Origin: Rhodoferax sp.
Lineage (GTDB): Bacteria > Pseudomonadota > Gammaproteobacteria > Burkholderiales > Burkholderiaceae_C
Assembly (NCBI GenBank): GCA_031291295.1
Contig: JARLJI010000116.1
Coordinates: forward strand, 124,001 to 188,000
Direction of reading: 5' to 3'
DNA: 64,000 bases
Positions 17,762 through 25,459 of this stretch are shown one piece after another. Each line of letters opens with the position of its first letter. The stretch's first letter is position 1. The notes beneath the pieces were generated by a model. The model searched no databases. It was not told the origin of the DNA and was given only the letters and a program-made list of their open reading frames with translations. The translations under genes and the position numbers were made by a program.

Positions 17762-18856
17762 ATGGAACCCGCCCTGCAACACATCGTGGAGCGCGTGCGC
17801 GCCGCCGCTGCCAGCGCCACGCCGCTGCGCATCCGCGGCGGCGGCAGCAAGGACTTTTACGGCCAGAGCCTGATTGGCGAGCTGCTTGACATGACACCGT
17901 TGACAGGCGTCACCAGCTACGAGCCGAGCGAACTGGTGGTGACCGCGCGCGCCGGCACACCACTGGCGGCGCTGGAGGCGGAGCTGGCCGACCAGGGGCA
18001 GTGCCTGCCCTTCGAGCCGCCGTACTTTGGTGCGGGCGCGACCGTCGGCGGCATGGTGGCGGCCGGGCTGAATGGCCCGGCGCGCGCCGCCGTGGGGGCG
18101 CTGCGCGACTACGTGCTTGGCGTGACGATTCTCGGGGGCCGGGGCGAGCTGCTCACCTTTGGCGGCCAGGTCATGAAGAACGTGGCGGGCTACGACGTCA
18201 GCCGCCTGATGGCGGGCTCGCTGGGCACGCTGGGCGTCATCACCGAGGTGTCGCTCAAGGTCTTGCCGGTGGCGCCCAGGGAGGCCACCTTGCGCTTCCA
18301 GCTGGGTGAGGCCGCAGCACTGCAGCAGCTCAACCGCTGGGGTGCCCAGCCGCTGCCGGTCAACGCCAGTTGCTGGGTGATGGACGCCGGCCAGCCGTGC
18401 CTGTGGGTGCGCCTGCGCGGCGCCGTGGCGGCGGTCGAGGCGGCCTGCTCCAGCATGGGCGGCGAGCGCCTGGACCCCGCCACGGCGGCCGCGGGCTGGG
18501 CCGCGCTGCGCGAACAGGCGCTGCCGTTTTTTACGCGCCAGGGCGACGAATGCCTGTGGCGCCTGAGCGTGCCCGACAGCGCCCCGCCGCTAGACGTTGG
18601 CGAGTGCCTGATCGAATGGGGCGGCGCCCAGCGCTGGCTCAAGGCCCCGGCCGCGCAGGCTACGCGGCTGCGCGCGGCGGCTGCGGCCGTGGGCGGGCAT
18701 GCTACGCTTTTCATAGCTGACAGCGAACAGCCAGTAAGGGCTGTGGCCGTTTTTTCTCCCTTGAGGCCGCCACTGGACCGGATCCACCGGGCCTTGAAGC
18801 AGCAATTCGATCCCGCCGGGATCTTCAACCGTGGGCGAATGTACGCCGAGTTCTGA
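17762..18856 (+). CDS. glcE: glycolate oxidase FAD-binding subunit GlcE
   Basis: Second flavin-fold subunit of glycolate dehydrogenase, 364 residues. FAD-binding PCMH region with LRIRGGGSKDFYG (about 21-33) and GATVGGMVAAGLNGPAR, then FGGQVMKNVAGYDVSRLMAG, diagnostic for GlcE. Start chosen at the ATG 17762, which begins the conserved N-terminus; the frame is open further upstream but that overlaps glcD. A hairpin repeat copy (18700-18755) encodes residues about 314-331 near the C-terminus without breaking the frame. glcF starts 2 bases after the stop. Confidence 0.95.
   Translation: MEPALQHIVERVRAAAASATPLRIRGGGSKDFYGQSLIGELLDMTPLTGVTSYEPSELVVTARAGTPLAALEAELADQGQCLPFEPPYFGAGATVGGMVAAGLNGPARAAVGALRDYVLGVTILGGRGELLTFGGQVMKNVAGYDVSRLMAGSLGTLGVITEVSLKVLPVAPREATLRFQLGEAAALQQLNRWGAQPLPVNASCWVMDAGQPCLWVRLRGAVAAVEAACSSMGGERLDPATAAAGWAALREQALPFFTRQGDECLWRLSVPDSAPPLDVGECLIEWGGAQRWLKAPAAQATRLRAAAAAVGGHATLFIADSEQPVRAVAVFSPLRPPLDRIHRALKQQFDPAGIFNRGRMYAEF
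18700..18755 (+). repeat. short hairpin repeat copy inside glcE
   Basis: Starts TGCTACGCTTTTCATAGCTG and ends AGTAAGGGCTGTGGCCGTTTTTT. The clearest copy of the family in this window; read in frame as FIADSEQPVRAVAVFS in GlcE. Confidence 0.7.
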
Positions 18857-18858
18857 GC

Positions 18859-20112
18859 ATGCAGACCCACCTCGCCCCCGAATTCAAGAACACGCCCGAA
18901 GGCCTGGAGGCCGAGGCCATCCTGCGCAAGTGCGTGCACTGCGGCTTTTGCACCGCCACCTGCCCGACCTACCAGCTGCTGGGCGACGAACTCGACGGCC
19001 CGCGCGGGCGCATCTACCTGATGAAGCAGGTGCTCGAGGGCGCCACCCCGACGCGCAAGACGCAGCTGCACCTGGACCGCTGCCTGACCTGCCGCAACTG
19101 CGAAACCACCTGTCCCTCGGGCGTGGAATACGGCCATCTGGCGGACATTGGCCGCAACTTCGTCGAAGCACGCGTCGAGCGGCCCGCGAACGAGAAGGCG
19201 GTGCGCTGGCTGCTCAAGGAAGGCCTGACATCGCCCCTGTTTGCGCCGGCCATGAAGCTCGGCCAGCTGGTGCGCCCGCTGCTGCCTGCCGCATTGAAGA
19301 ACAAGGTGCCCGCGCCGGCCGGCGCCCGCGCCGGGGAGTGGCCTGCGCGCGAGCATGCGCGCAAGGTGCTGCTGCTGGCTGGCTGCGTGCAGCCGGCCAT
19401 GATGCCCAACATCAACAGCGCCACCGCGCGCGTGCTCGATGCCGCCGGCATCCAGACCGTGGTGGCCCCGGGCGCCGGCTGCTGCGGCGCGCTGCGCACG
19501 CATCTGAACGACCCCGCGGGCGGGCAGGCCGACATGCGCCGCAACATCGACGCCTGGTGGCCGCTGGTGCAGGCCGGCCAGGTTGAGGCCATCGTGATGA
19601 ACGCCTCCGGCTGCGGCGTGACGGTGAAGGAATACGGCCATGCGCTGGCGCACGACCCGGCCTACGCGGACAAGGCCGCGCGCATCAGCGCCCTCACGCG
19701 CGACCTGAGCGAGCTGCTGCCCGAGCTGGTGCCGCAACTGCAGGGCCGCGTGCGCGTGAGCGACAACGCGCGCCAGCTCGCGTTCCACCCGCCGTGCACG
19801 CTGCAGCACGGCCAGCAGCTGCGCGGCGGGGTCGAGACGCACCTGAAGGCGCTGGGGTTTGACGTCGCGGTTGCCGCCGAGAGCCACCTGTGCTGCGGCT
19901 CGGCCGGCACCTACTCGGTGCTGCAGCCCGAGCTGGCGTACCAGTTGCGCGACCGCAAGCTGGGTCACCTGGCGGCGCTGGCGCCGCAATGCATAGTCTC
20001 GGCCAACATCGGCTGCATCCAGCACCTGCAGACGGGCACCGCCACGCCCGTGAAGCACTGGGCCGAGGTGCTTGATGAGGCGCTGGCGGCGGACGAAGCG
20101 GCCGGCGCCTGA
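18859..20112 (+). CDS. glcF: glycolate oxidase iron-sulfur subunit GlcF
   Basis: Electron-transfer subunit of glycolate dehydrogenase, 417 residues. Two ferredoxin-type 4Fe-4S motifs near the N-terminus, C25-C28-C31-C35 (CVHCGFCTATCP) and C75-C78-C81-C85 (CLTCRNCETTCP), then two CCG domains with GAGCCGALRTH and HLCCGSAGTY. Passes electrons from GlcDE to the quinone pool. Co-transcribed with glcDE. Following the stop, 241 bases separate it from the hemerythrin gene. Confidence 0.96.
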   Translation: MQTHLAPEFKNTPEGLEAEAILRKCVHCGFCTATCPTYQLLGDELDGPRGRIYLMKQVLEGATPTRKTQLHLDRCLTCRNCETTCPSGVEYGHLADIGRNFVEARVERPANEKAVRWLLKEGLTSPLFAPAMKLGQLVRPLLPAALKNKVPAPAGARAGEWPAREHARKVLLLAGCVQPAMMPNINSATARVLDAAGIQTVVAPGAGCCGALRTHLNDPAGGQADMRRNIDAWWPLVQAGQVEAIVMNASGCGVTVKEYGHALAHDPAYADKAARISALTRDLSELLPELVPQLQGRVRVSDNARQLAFHPPCTLQHGQQLRGGVETHLKALGFDVAVAAESHLCCGSAGTYSVLQPELAYQLRDRKLGHLAALAPQCIVSANIGCIQHLQTGTATPVKHWAEVLDEALAADEAAGA

Positions 20113-20353
20113 TCGCACCAGCGCCGAAGAGAGACCACAATAATGATGCGATGTTATTCTGATTTGCCCGATGGCTTGACGTTAGCGGTATATTGACTTT
20201 CATCGTTACACGGATCAGGCGGGCTTGAAAAGACTGCCGGGGCATGCCCGCCACCGTGAGGCGTCTGGACCCGCGCCGCTGGCTGCCTTCGAGCTTGTGC
20301 AGTGTGGCCTTGTTCATCCCTATCGGCATTCACTCAATAAAGCGGAGCCCATC

Positions 20354-20920
20354 ATGCCCAGAATCATCGACCGCCTGCTCTCCGAACACGTGAATCTCGA
20401 GCGCCTGGTGCGTCTGCTCTACCGCCGGCCATCGCTGCATGCAATCCCTGACGCGCCCCATATCGGGCTGCTGGTGGACACACTCTTTTATTTGACCCGC
20501 TTTCCCGACGTGACACACCATCCACTGGAAGATCGTATCGTGGAGCGCCTTCGTGCTCGTGACGCGCTGCCCGCCGGATTGGCCGACGAGTTCGAGGCGC
20601 AACACGTCACGCTGGCGCGCCAGGGACTTGCCCTGCTGGGCGATCTGGAGGGAGCGTTGCGCCAGGACACGATGTCGCCGGAAGGGGCCGAAGCCAACAT
20701 CCGGCTGTATGCGGAGCGGCTGAGGCACAACATGGCGGTCGAGGAGCTGGCGCTGTTTCCTGTGGCAGTGCGCGAGTTGGGCGAGGAGGATTGGCACATG
20801 ATCGAACACATGACCCCTGCGGGAGAGCCGGACCCCCTGTTTGATACAGCAGTGGAAACGCGCTTTACCGAGTTGCGCCACGCCATCGCGCTGGAAGCAG
20901 ACTGTCGCTGCGACCCCTGA
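20354..20920 (+). CDS. hemerythrin-domain protein
   Basis: 188 residues from the ATG at 20354. A hemerythrin HHE-type helical bundle with evenly spaced iron ligands: H in SEHVNLERL, HH..ED in THHPLEDRIVER, H in FEAQHVTLARQ, and H..E in RHNMAVEELALFP. Such proteins bind a di-iron centre and sense or store oxygen or protect iron centres. Located 47 bases before sdhC and on the same strand, so possibly co-expressed with the Fe-S-rich sdh genes. The upstream gap has a TTGACG and a TTGACT but no unambiguous promoter. Confidence 0.85.
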   Translation: MPRIIDRLLSEHVNLERLVRLLYRRPSLHAIPDAPHIGLLVDTLFYLTRFPDVTHHPLEDRIVERLRARDALPAGLADEFEAQHVTLARQGLALLGDLEGALRQDTMSPEGAEANIRLYAERLRHNMAVEELALFPVAVRELGEEDWHMIEHMTPAGEPDPLFDTAVETRFTELRHAIALEADCRCDP

Positions 20921-20967
20921 GTGCTGGTGGCACGCGGCAACGAAGCAATTTCATAAAGGCACCGACC

Positions 20968-21357
20968 ATGGCCCACCCACCCCGGCCGCCGGCGCGCCCC
21001 GTCTTCTTCAATCTGATGCAGATCCAGATGCCCGTGGGCGCGCTGGCCTCCATCGGGCATCGGCTGAGTGGCGTGCTGTTGGCGGCCGGCCTGCCTGTCG
21101 CGGTCTATCTGCTGGATATTTCGCTGCGCGACGAACAGGGCTTCGCCGAAGTCACGCGCTGGGGCAATTCCTGGGCTTTCAAAGGCGCGGCGTTTTTACT
21201 CGCGTGGGCGCTGGCGCATCACGTATTGGCCGGGGTGCGGCACTTGCTGACGGACATCAGCGTGGGTTCGACCCTGTACAGGGCACGTCGCAGTGCCTGG
21301 GCGGTGAATCTGAGCGGCGTGGCAATTGCGCTGTTGGTGGGTGCGCTGTGGCTGTGA
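20968..21357 (+). CDS. sdhC: succinate dehydrogenase cytochrome b556 subunit (paralogous set)
   Basis: 129 residues, three membrane helices. Carries both SdhC signatures: RPVFFNLMQIQMPVGALASI-then-GHRLSGV in the first helix (Ser/Arg of the quinone site) and ALAHHVLAGVRHLLTD in the second, which includes the haem-ligand histidine. Together with SdhD it anchors the dehydrogenase in the inner membrane and passes electrons to quinone. Overlaps sdhD by 4 bases. The genes that would normally follow, sdhA above all, are not complete here. Confidence 0.93.
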   Translation: MAHPPRPPARPVFFNLMQIQMPVGALASIGHRLSGVLLAAGLPVAVYLLDISLRDEQGFAEVTRWGNSWAFKGAAFLLAWALAHHVLAGVRHLLTDISVGSTLYRARRSAWAVNLSGVAIALLVGALWL

Positions 21358-21686
21358 AATCCACCGCCAGCGGATTGGGCGCATGGCTGGTGCAGCGCGT
21401 GACCGCCGTTTACATGCTGCTCTTCGTCTTGGCAATGGCCGGTTTCCTGCTGCTTTATCCAAAGCATTCCTACGCGCAGTGGAGTGGCTGGGTCCGCCAG
21501 CCGGTTGTCGCTATCGCCGTCTTTGTCTTCTTTGCCGCGCTGCTGTCACATCTATGGGTGGGGCTGCGCGATGTGCTGTTCGACTATGCCCGGCCCGCTG
21601 GTTTGCGCCGGGTCCTGCTCGCGGCCCTGGCCCTGGCGCTCGCAGGCATGGCCCTGTGGGTCATTCGAATACTTTTTTGGGGCTGA
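21354..21686 (+). CDS. sdhD: succinate dehydrogenase membrane anchor subunit
   Basis: 110 residues, three membrane helices, with WLVQRVTAVYMLLF and HLWVGLRDVLFDY, the typical SdhD quinone/haem region. Start taken at GTG 21354, which overlaps the sdhC stop in GTGA; a GTG at 21348 is the alternative. Instead of sdhA, sdhB begins 45 bases after the stop. Confidence 0.9.
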   Translation: MKSTASGLGAWLVQRVTAVYMLLFVLAMAGFLLLYPKHSYAQWSGWVRQPVVAIAVFVFFAALLSHLWVGLRDVLFDYARPAGLRRVLLAALALALAGMALWVIRILFWG

Positions 21687-21731
21687 GTTGATGCGAGCTC
21701 GCCGAGCCGCAGACGACGACCGGAGGAACCC

Positions 21732-22466
21732 ATGAAGTTTTCCATTTCACGCTATGACCCCACGCATGACAGCAAGCCCTACATGCAGGACTACGAGATC
21801 GAACTCGTCCACACCGATCACATGCTGCTGGATGTGCTGATCCGCCTCAAGGCGCAGGACAACACACTGACACTGCGAAAGTCCTGCCGTGAAGGCGTCT
21901 GCGGCTCCGACGCGATGAACATCAACGGCCGCAACGGCCTGGCCTGCATCACGCGCGTGCGCGACCTGAAAGAGCCCGTGGTGCTGCGCCCGCTGCCGAG
22001 CTTTCCGATCGTTCGCGATCTGGTGGTCGACATGACCAACTTCTTCAAGCAGTACCACTCGGTATCCCCGTACCTGATGAATGCGGATCCGCCCCCAGAA
22101 AAGGAGCGCCTGCAGTCGCCCGCCGAACGCGACAAGCTGAACGGTTCCTACGAGTGCATCCTGTGCGCATGCTGCAGCAGCCAGTGCCCGTCGTTCTGGT
22201 GGAACCCGGACAAATTTGTCGGGCCCGCGGGATTGATTCAGGCCTACCGGTTCATCGTCGACAGCCGCGACCAGGCGACACAGGAGCGGCTCGACGATTT
22301 GAACGATGCCTATCGCCTGTTCCGCTGCCGCACCATCATGAACTGCTCCGAGGTCTGCCCCAAAGGGCTGGAGCCGGCCCATGCGATCGAGATGATCCGG
22401 TTGAAAATGTTGGGCCTTGACAAGGTCGGCGGGCTGGAAGTCCACCGCACACCAACGATCCGATAA
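21732..22466 (+). CDS. sdhB: succinate dehydrogenase iron-sulfur subunit
   Basis: 244 residues. All three clusters are intact: 2Fe-2S CREGVCGSDAMNINGRNGLAC, 4Fe-4S CILCACCSSQCPSFWW, and 3Fe-4S CRTIMNCSEVCPKG. GGAGGAA precedes the ATG by 5 bases. The catalytic flavoprotein SdhA, normally between sdhD and sdhB, is absent: only 45 bases separate sdhD from sdhB. The protein looks functional, so either it borrows SdhA from another locus or this is a recently disabled duplicate operon. Confidence 0.93.
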   Translation: MKFSISRYDPTHDSKPYMQDYEIELVHTDHMLLDVLIRLKAQDNTLTLRKSCREGVCGSDAMNINGRNGLACITRVRDLKEPVVLRPLPSFPIVRDLVVDMTNFFKQYHSVSPYLMNADPPPEKERLQSPAERDKLNGSYECILCACCSSQCPSFWWNPDKFVGPAGLIQAYRFIVDSRDQATQERLDDLNDAYRLFRCRTIMNCSEVCPKGLEPAHAIEMIRLKMLGLDKVGGLEVHRTPTIR

Positions 22467-22481
22467 GCCCGCCGATAGGCG

Positions 22482-22689
22482 CTACGACGGCGCGCCGCCG
22501 TGCAGGCGAACGGCGTCAGTGATCTGCTGGCGCCGGTATTCGCCCTGGCGCTCGAACATCCAGCCGGGGTATTCGCTAGTCAGGTGGCTGACGTTGTCGA
22601 TCTGATCGAGCTCGCCCGCAGTCGAGGCTACTTGCGTGGCGGCGATGTTGCCGGCCAGTTGATCGGGCCGCTTCGCACCGATGATGATG
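22482..22689 (-). pseudogene. 3' fragment of an aldo/keto reductase gene (duplicate)
   Basis: Read on the minus strand this encodes GAKRPDQLAGNIAATQVAST and onward to LHGGAPS-stop, closely matching the last 69 or so residues of the intact aldo/keto reductase at 23925-24995 (for example PEYPGWMFERQGEYRRQQI-like end in both). DNA identity is high over about 208 bases and stops abruptly at 22689, 12 bases from the 3' end of the stress-protein gene. No start codon or N-terminal part exists. It lies in the same orientation as the intact gene. Confidence 0.85.
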
Positions 22690-22701
22690 CGTGGCGGCGC
22701 G

Positions 22702-23781
22702 TCACCCAGGCACGAAGCCGACGGTCTGAGCGAAGGTCACGAATTGCCCTTCGGGCAAGCGAAGTAGTCGGCCTAATGCCGTGGAGTCCAGCGCTCCACG
22801 AAAAACGCAACCAAGTCCTTCCGAAGCGCAGAAAAGATAGACGTTCTGTCCGATGAAGGCAGCGTCCACGCTTGCGTAGAGGCGACAGTCCTCTTTGGAA
22901 AGTTCCATCATCCGCTCGCCATGCGCGACGTAGATGAGATTTACCGGCGCAACCCCGACGAAATCCTGTGTTCCGGTGCTGGCGCGAATATCCTCTTTGC
23001 CACAGGGGAGCAAACGGTGTTCGGCAGGCTCGTAGACCCAGGTACCCTCGGCGGTGGCAACATAGATATCGATGGCCATCACATGCCGCCAATAGGGTGC
23101 CGTTCTGTCACCGCTCGCGCGGTTGACTCCGAATGCAGACCATAGCAAGTCCGACAATCCTTGAGGCTGGAGCGGCCTGGGGTCAAAGATGCGTGTCGAA
23201 CAGCGCAGCTTCAGCGCTTTCGACAGGGGCAGGCCGCGGTCCGGGTGTGCCGGGGGCAGGATCAGTGGCTCGGCTTCCCGGGGGCTCGGGAGTGTCTGCG
23301 TCGATTCGTCGTATGAACTGTCGAGTGCGGATGTGCTCGCGCCGGGGACCAGGATGACGGGAATGACGCAGGTGCGGGACACGGCCTCGGCGTCGCTGCC
23401 GAGCACCAGCTTTTGCAGGCCATGCCGGCCATGCGTGCCGATGATGACGATATCGTAGCCCTTGGTCGCTTCTTCACAGATCGCCTCAGCTGCGCGCCGC
23501 ACCGCGGTTTCGCACAGGACCAATCGCGACTCGACGCCGGCACTTGAAGCGAGGATTCTTGCTTGCTCCAGAATTTCGTTTCCGTGGCGGCGCAACCCTT
23601 CCAGATGACTGCGGTAAAGCGAGGGCGGCGCCATTTGCATCTCGCTCATTGCAACGTTTTCATTCAAGACATAGAACAATGTCAGCGTGGCGTGTTCCTG
23701 GCCTGCCATGTCAATAGCGAGGCGCAAGGCGCGCTCCGCCGTCGAACTGCCGTCGAATGGAACAAGTATGTTCGTGAACAT
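22702..23781 (-). CDS. universal stress protein fused to SagB-like nitroreductase domain
   Basis: 359 residues in two parts. Residues 1-147 form a UspA domain (MFTNILVPFDGSSTAERALR) with the ATP-binding motif GTHGRHGLQKLVLGSDAEAV. After a Ser/Pro-rich linker (about 148-185), residues 186-359 match SagB-type flavin nitroreductases (LSKALKLRCSTRIFDPRPL, LSDLLWSAFGVNR, VDAAFIGQNVYLFCASEGLG). Stand-alone SagB-like proteins bind FMN; fusion to a Usp domain is unusual. Flanked on its 3' side by the aldo/keto reductase fragment and on its 5' side by the intact gene. Confidence 0.88.
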   Translation of the reverse strand: MFTNILVPFDGSSTAERALRLAIDMAGQEHATLTLFYVLNENVAMSEMQMAPPSLYRSHLEGLRRHGNEILEQARILASSAGVESRLVLCETAVRRAAEAICEEATKGYDIVIIGTHGRHGLQKLVLGSDAEAVSRTCVIPVILVPGASTSALDSSYDESTQTLPSPREAEPLILPPAHPDRGLPLSKALKLRCSTRIFDPRPLQPQGLSDLLWSAFGVNRASGDRTAPYWRHVMAIDIYVATAEGTWVYEPAEHRLLPCGKEDIRASTGTQDFVGVAPVNLIYVAHGERMMELSKEDCRLYASVDAAFIGQNVYLFCASEGLGCVFRGALDSTALGRLLRLPEGQFVTFAQTVGFVPG

Positions 23782-23924
23782 TCGCTACACCTTTTCAGAA
23801 CTGCCCTGAGTTTGGGCTGTGAGGTTGAGGATGGCACGGACCGCAACGCCCGTCTTTGATGGAAATCAAGCGCAAACCGGCAATCTCATCGACCCGGCCG
23901 CCCACGGAACGGCGAGGTCAGGGT

Positions 23925-24995
23925 TTACGATGCTGCGCCGCCGTGCAGGCGAACGGCCTCGGCGATCTGCTGGCGCCGGTATTCGCCCTGTCGCTCGAAC
24001 ATCCAGCCCGGGTACTCGCTCGGCAGGCGGCTGACGTTGTTGATTTGCTCGAGCTCGCCGGCGGTCAAGGCCACTTGCGTGGCGGCGATGTTGTCGGCCA
24101 GTTGCTCGGGCCGCTTCGCGCCGACGATGATGCTCGTCACCTGCGGCTGGTGCAGCAGCCAGGCCAGCGCCACCTGGGCGACCGACACGCCGCGTGACTG
24201 CGCGATCGGGCGCATCACGTCGATGCAGTTCCAGGCGCGATCCTTGTCCACCGGCGGAAAGTCGAAGGCAACGCGCCGGCTGCCGTCCGCGGGGTTTTGC
24301 TCTTCACCGCGTCCGTACTTGCCGCTCAAAAAACCGCCCGCCAGCGGGCTCCACACCATCAGGCCGAGCCCCTCGCTGCGCAGCATGGGAATGAGCTCGC
24401 GCTCCAGGTCGCGGCTCGCCACGGTGTAGTAGGCCTGCAGCGATGCAAAGCGCGCCAGGCCCAGGCGCTCGGCGATGCCCAGGGCCTTGGCGATCTGCCA
24501 GGCGGCCCAGTTGGAGACCCCGACGTAGCGCACCTGGCCGTGCCGCACAAGCTGGTCCAGCGCGCGCAGGGTCTCTTCGATGGGGGTGGCCGGATCGAAG
24601 CCGTGCAGCTGGTACAGGTCGATGTGATCCAACTGAAGCCGGCGCAGGCTGGCCTTGACGCCGTCGAGGATGTGGCTGCGCGAGGCGCCGCGCGCGTTCG
24701 GGCCGTCGCCGGTCTGGCCGAACACCTTGGTGGCGATGATCACGTTCTCGCGCGGCACCTTCAGGTTCCTCAAAGCCTGGCCCGTCATTTGTTCCGAGAC
24801 GCCGCCCGCGTACACGTCCGCGGTGTCGATGAAGTTGATGTCGGCATCCAGCGCCTGGCCTATCAGCCGTTCGGCATCGGGCTGCTGCAGGGCGCCGATC
24901 TGGCTCCAGATACCTTCGCTGCCGCCGAAGGTCATAGTGCCGAGGCAAAGCTCGGAGACGAAAAGGCCGGTGTGGCCGAGCGGACGATGACGCAT
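23925..24995 (-). CDS. aldo/keto reductase
   Basis: 356 residues, NADPH-dependent oxidoreductase with TIM-barrel fold. Features the catalytic tetrad region FIDTADVYAGGVSE (Asp, Tyr), a conserved Lys in VIIATKVFGQTG, and DLYQLHGFD (His), plus the C-terminal cofactor motif IIVGAKRPEQL. Start taken at the ATG 24995, ten bases after AGGA; an upstream in-frame start would take in non-conserved residues. Substrate not predictable; best matched to the YajO/Tas-like aldehyde-reducing groups. Its last about 69 codons are duplicated at 22482-22689. Confidence 0.92.
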   Translation of the reverse strand: MRHRPLGHTGLFVSELCLGTMTFGGSEGIWSQIGALQQPDAERLIGQALDADINFIDTADVYAGGVSEQMTGQALRNLKVPRENVIIATKVFGQTGDGPNARGASRSHILDGVKASLRRLQLDHIDLYQLHGFDPATPIEETLRALDQLVRHGQVRYVGVSNWAAWQIAKALGIAERLGLARFASLQAYYTVASRDLERELIPMLRSEGLGLMVWSPLAGGFLSGKYGRGEEQNPADGSRRVAFDFPPVDKDRAWNCIDVMRPIAQSRGVSVAQVALAWLLHQPQVTSIIVGAKRPEQLADNIAATQVALTAGELEQINNVSRLPSEYPGWMFERQGEYRRQQIAEAVRLHGGAAS

Positions 24996-25013
24996 GGGAA
25001 TGAGTTCCTGCAA

Positions 25014-25459
25014 AGAGCACCAGCATACGCGCCGATGGCGCTTGCCGCGCGGCAGTGGATTGAGTCGCCAAGCCCTGGCTCGGGGCCACGTCTACGTCTC
25101 GGAGTGAACGGTCTCTGCGGCGCGCTGTTCCCGCGTTGGGCGGGTTGAAGTGGCCTAGGGTTTCCCCTAATCGTAAACATTGGGCAAGTGCTTAAAATTT
25201 GGTTTGTTCTACAGGTTAACCATTGTTTCATTAGTCAATCACAATAGGTCTGAGTTAGGGCGAGACCGACGTTGCGAGTCAGAGGGGTTTTCTTACGGCG
25301 AGAACGCAGGCGTGCTGCTGTTCAAGGGTCTACGGGGTCAGCGGACGGCGGGAATGTATTCAGGGGTTGCGTTTCACACAGGAGCGCAGCGTTGGCGGCA
25401 GGTGCGGCGTTCGCGGTGGATCACCGTGGTGGAGCGCCATACAACGGAGTCAGAACATA
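25014..25459. other. 446-base non-coding gap carrying the catabolic operon promoter
   Basis: No gene is visible. The stretch 25170-25255 is AT-rich against a GC-rich background and contains an 8-bp palindrome GGTTAACC (25214-25221) preceded by a second GGTT (25201-25204), a reasonable place for the operon promoter and an operator of the IclR regulator encoded at 29063. No convincing -35/-10 pair was found. The remaining part (25256-25459) is GC-rich and looks like a long untranslated leader or decayed coding DNA. Confidence 0.4.

Noticed and set aside
20165..20215. TTGACG and TTGACT elements before the hemerythrin gene as a FNR or sigma-70 site
   Set aside because: No symmetric FNR half-sites and no well-spaced -10 element could be found.
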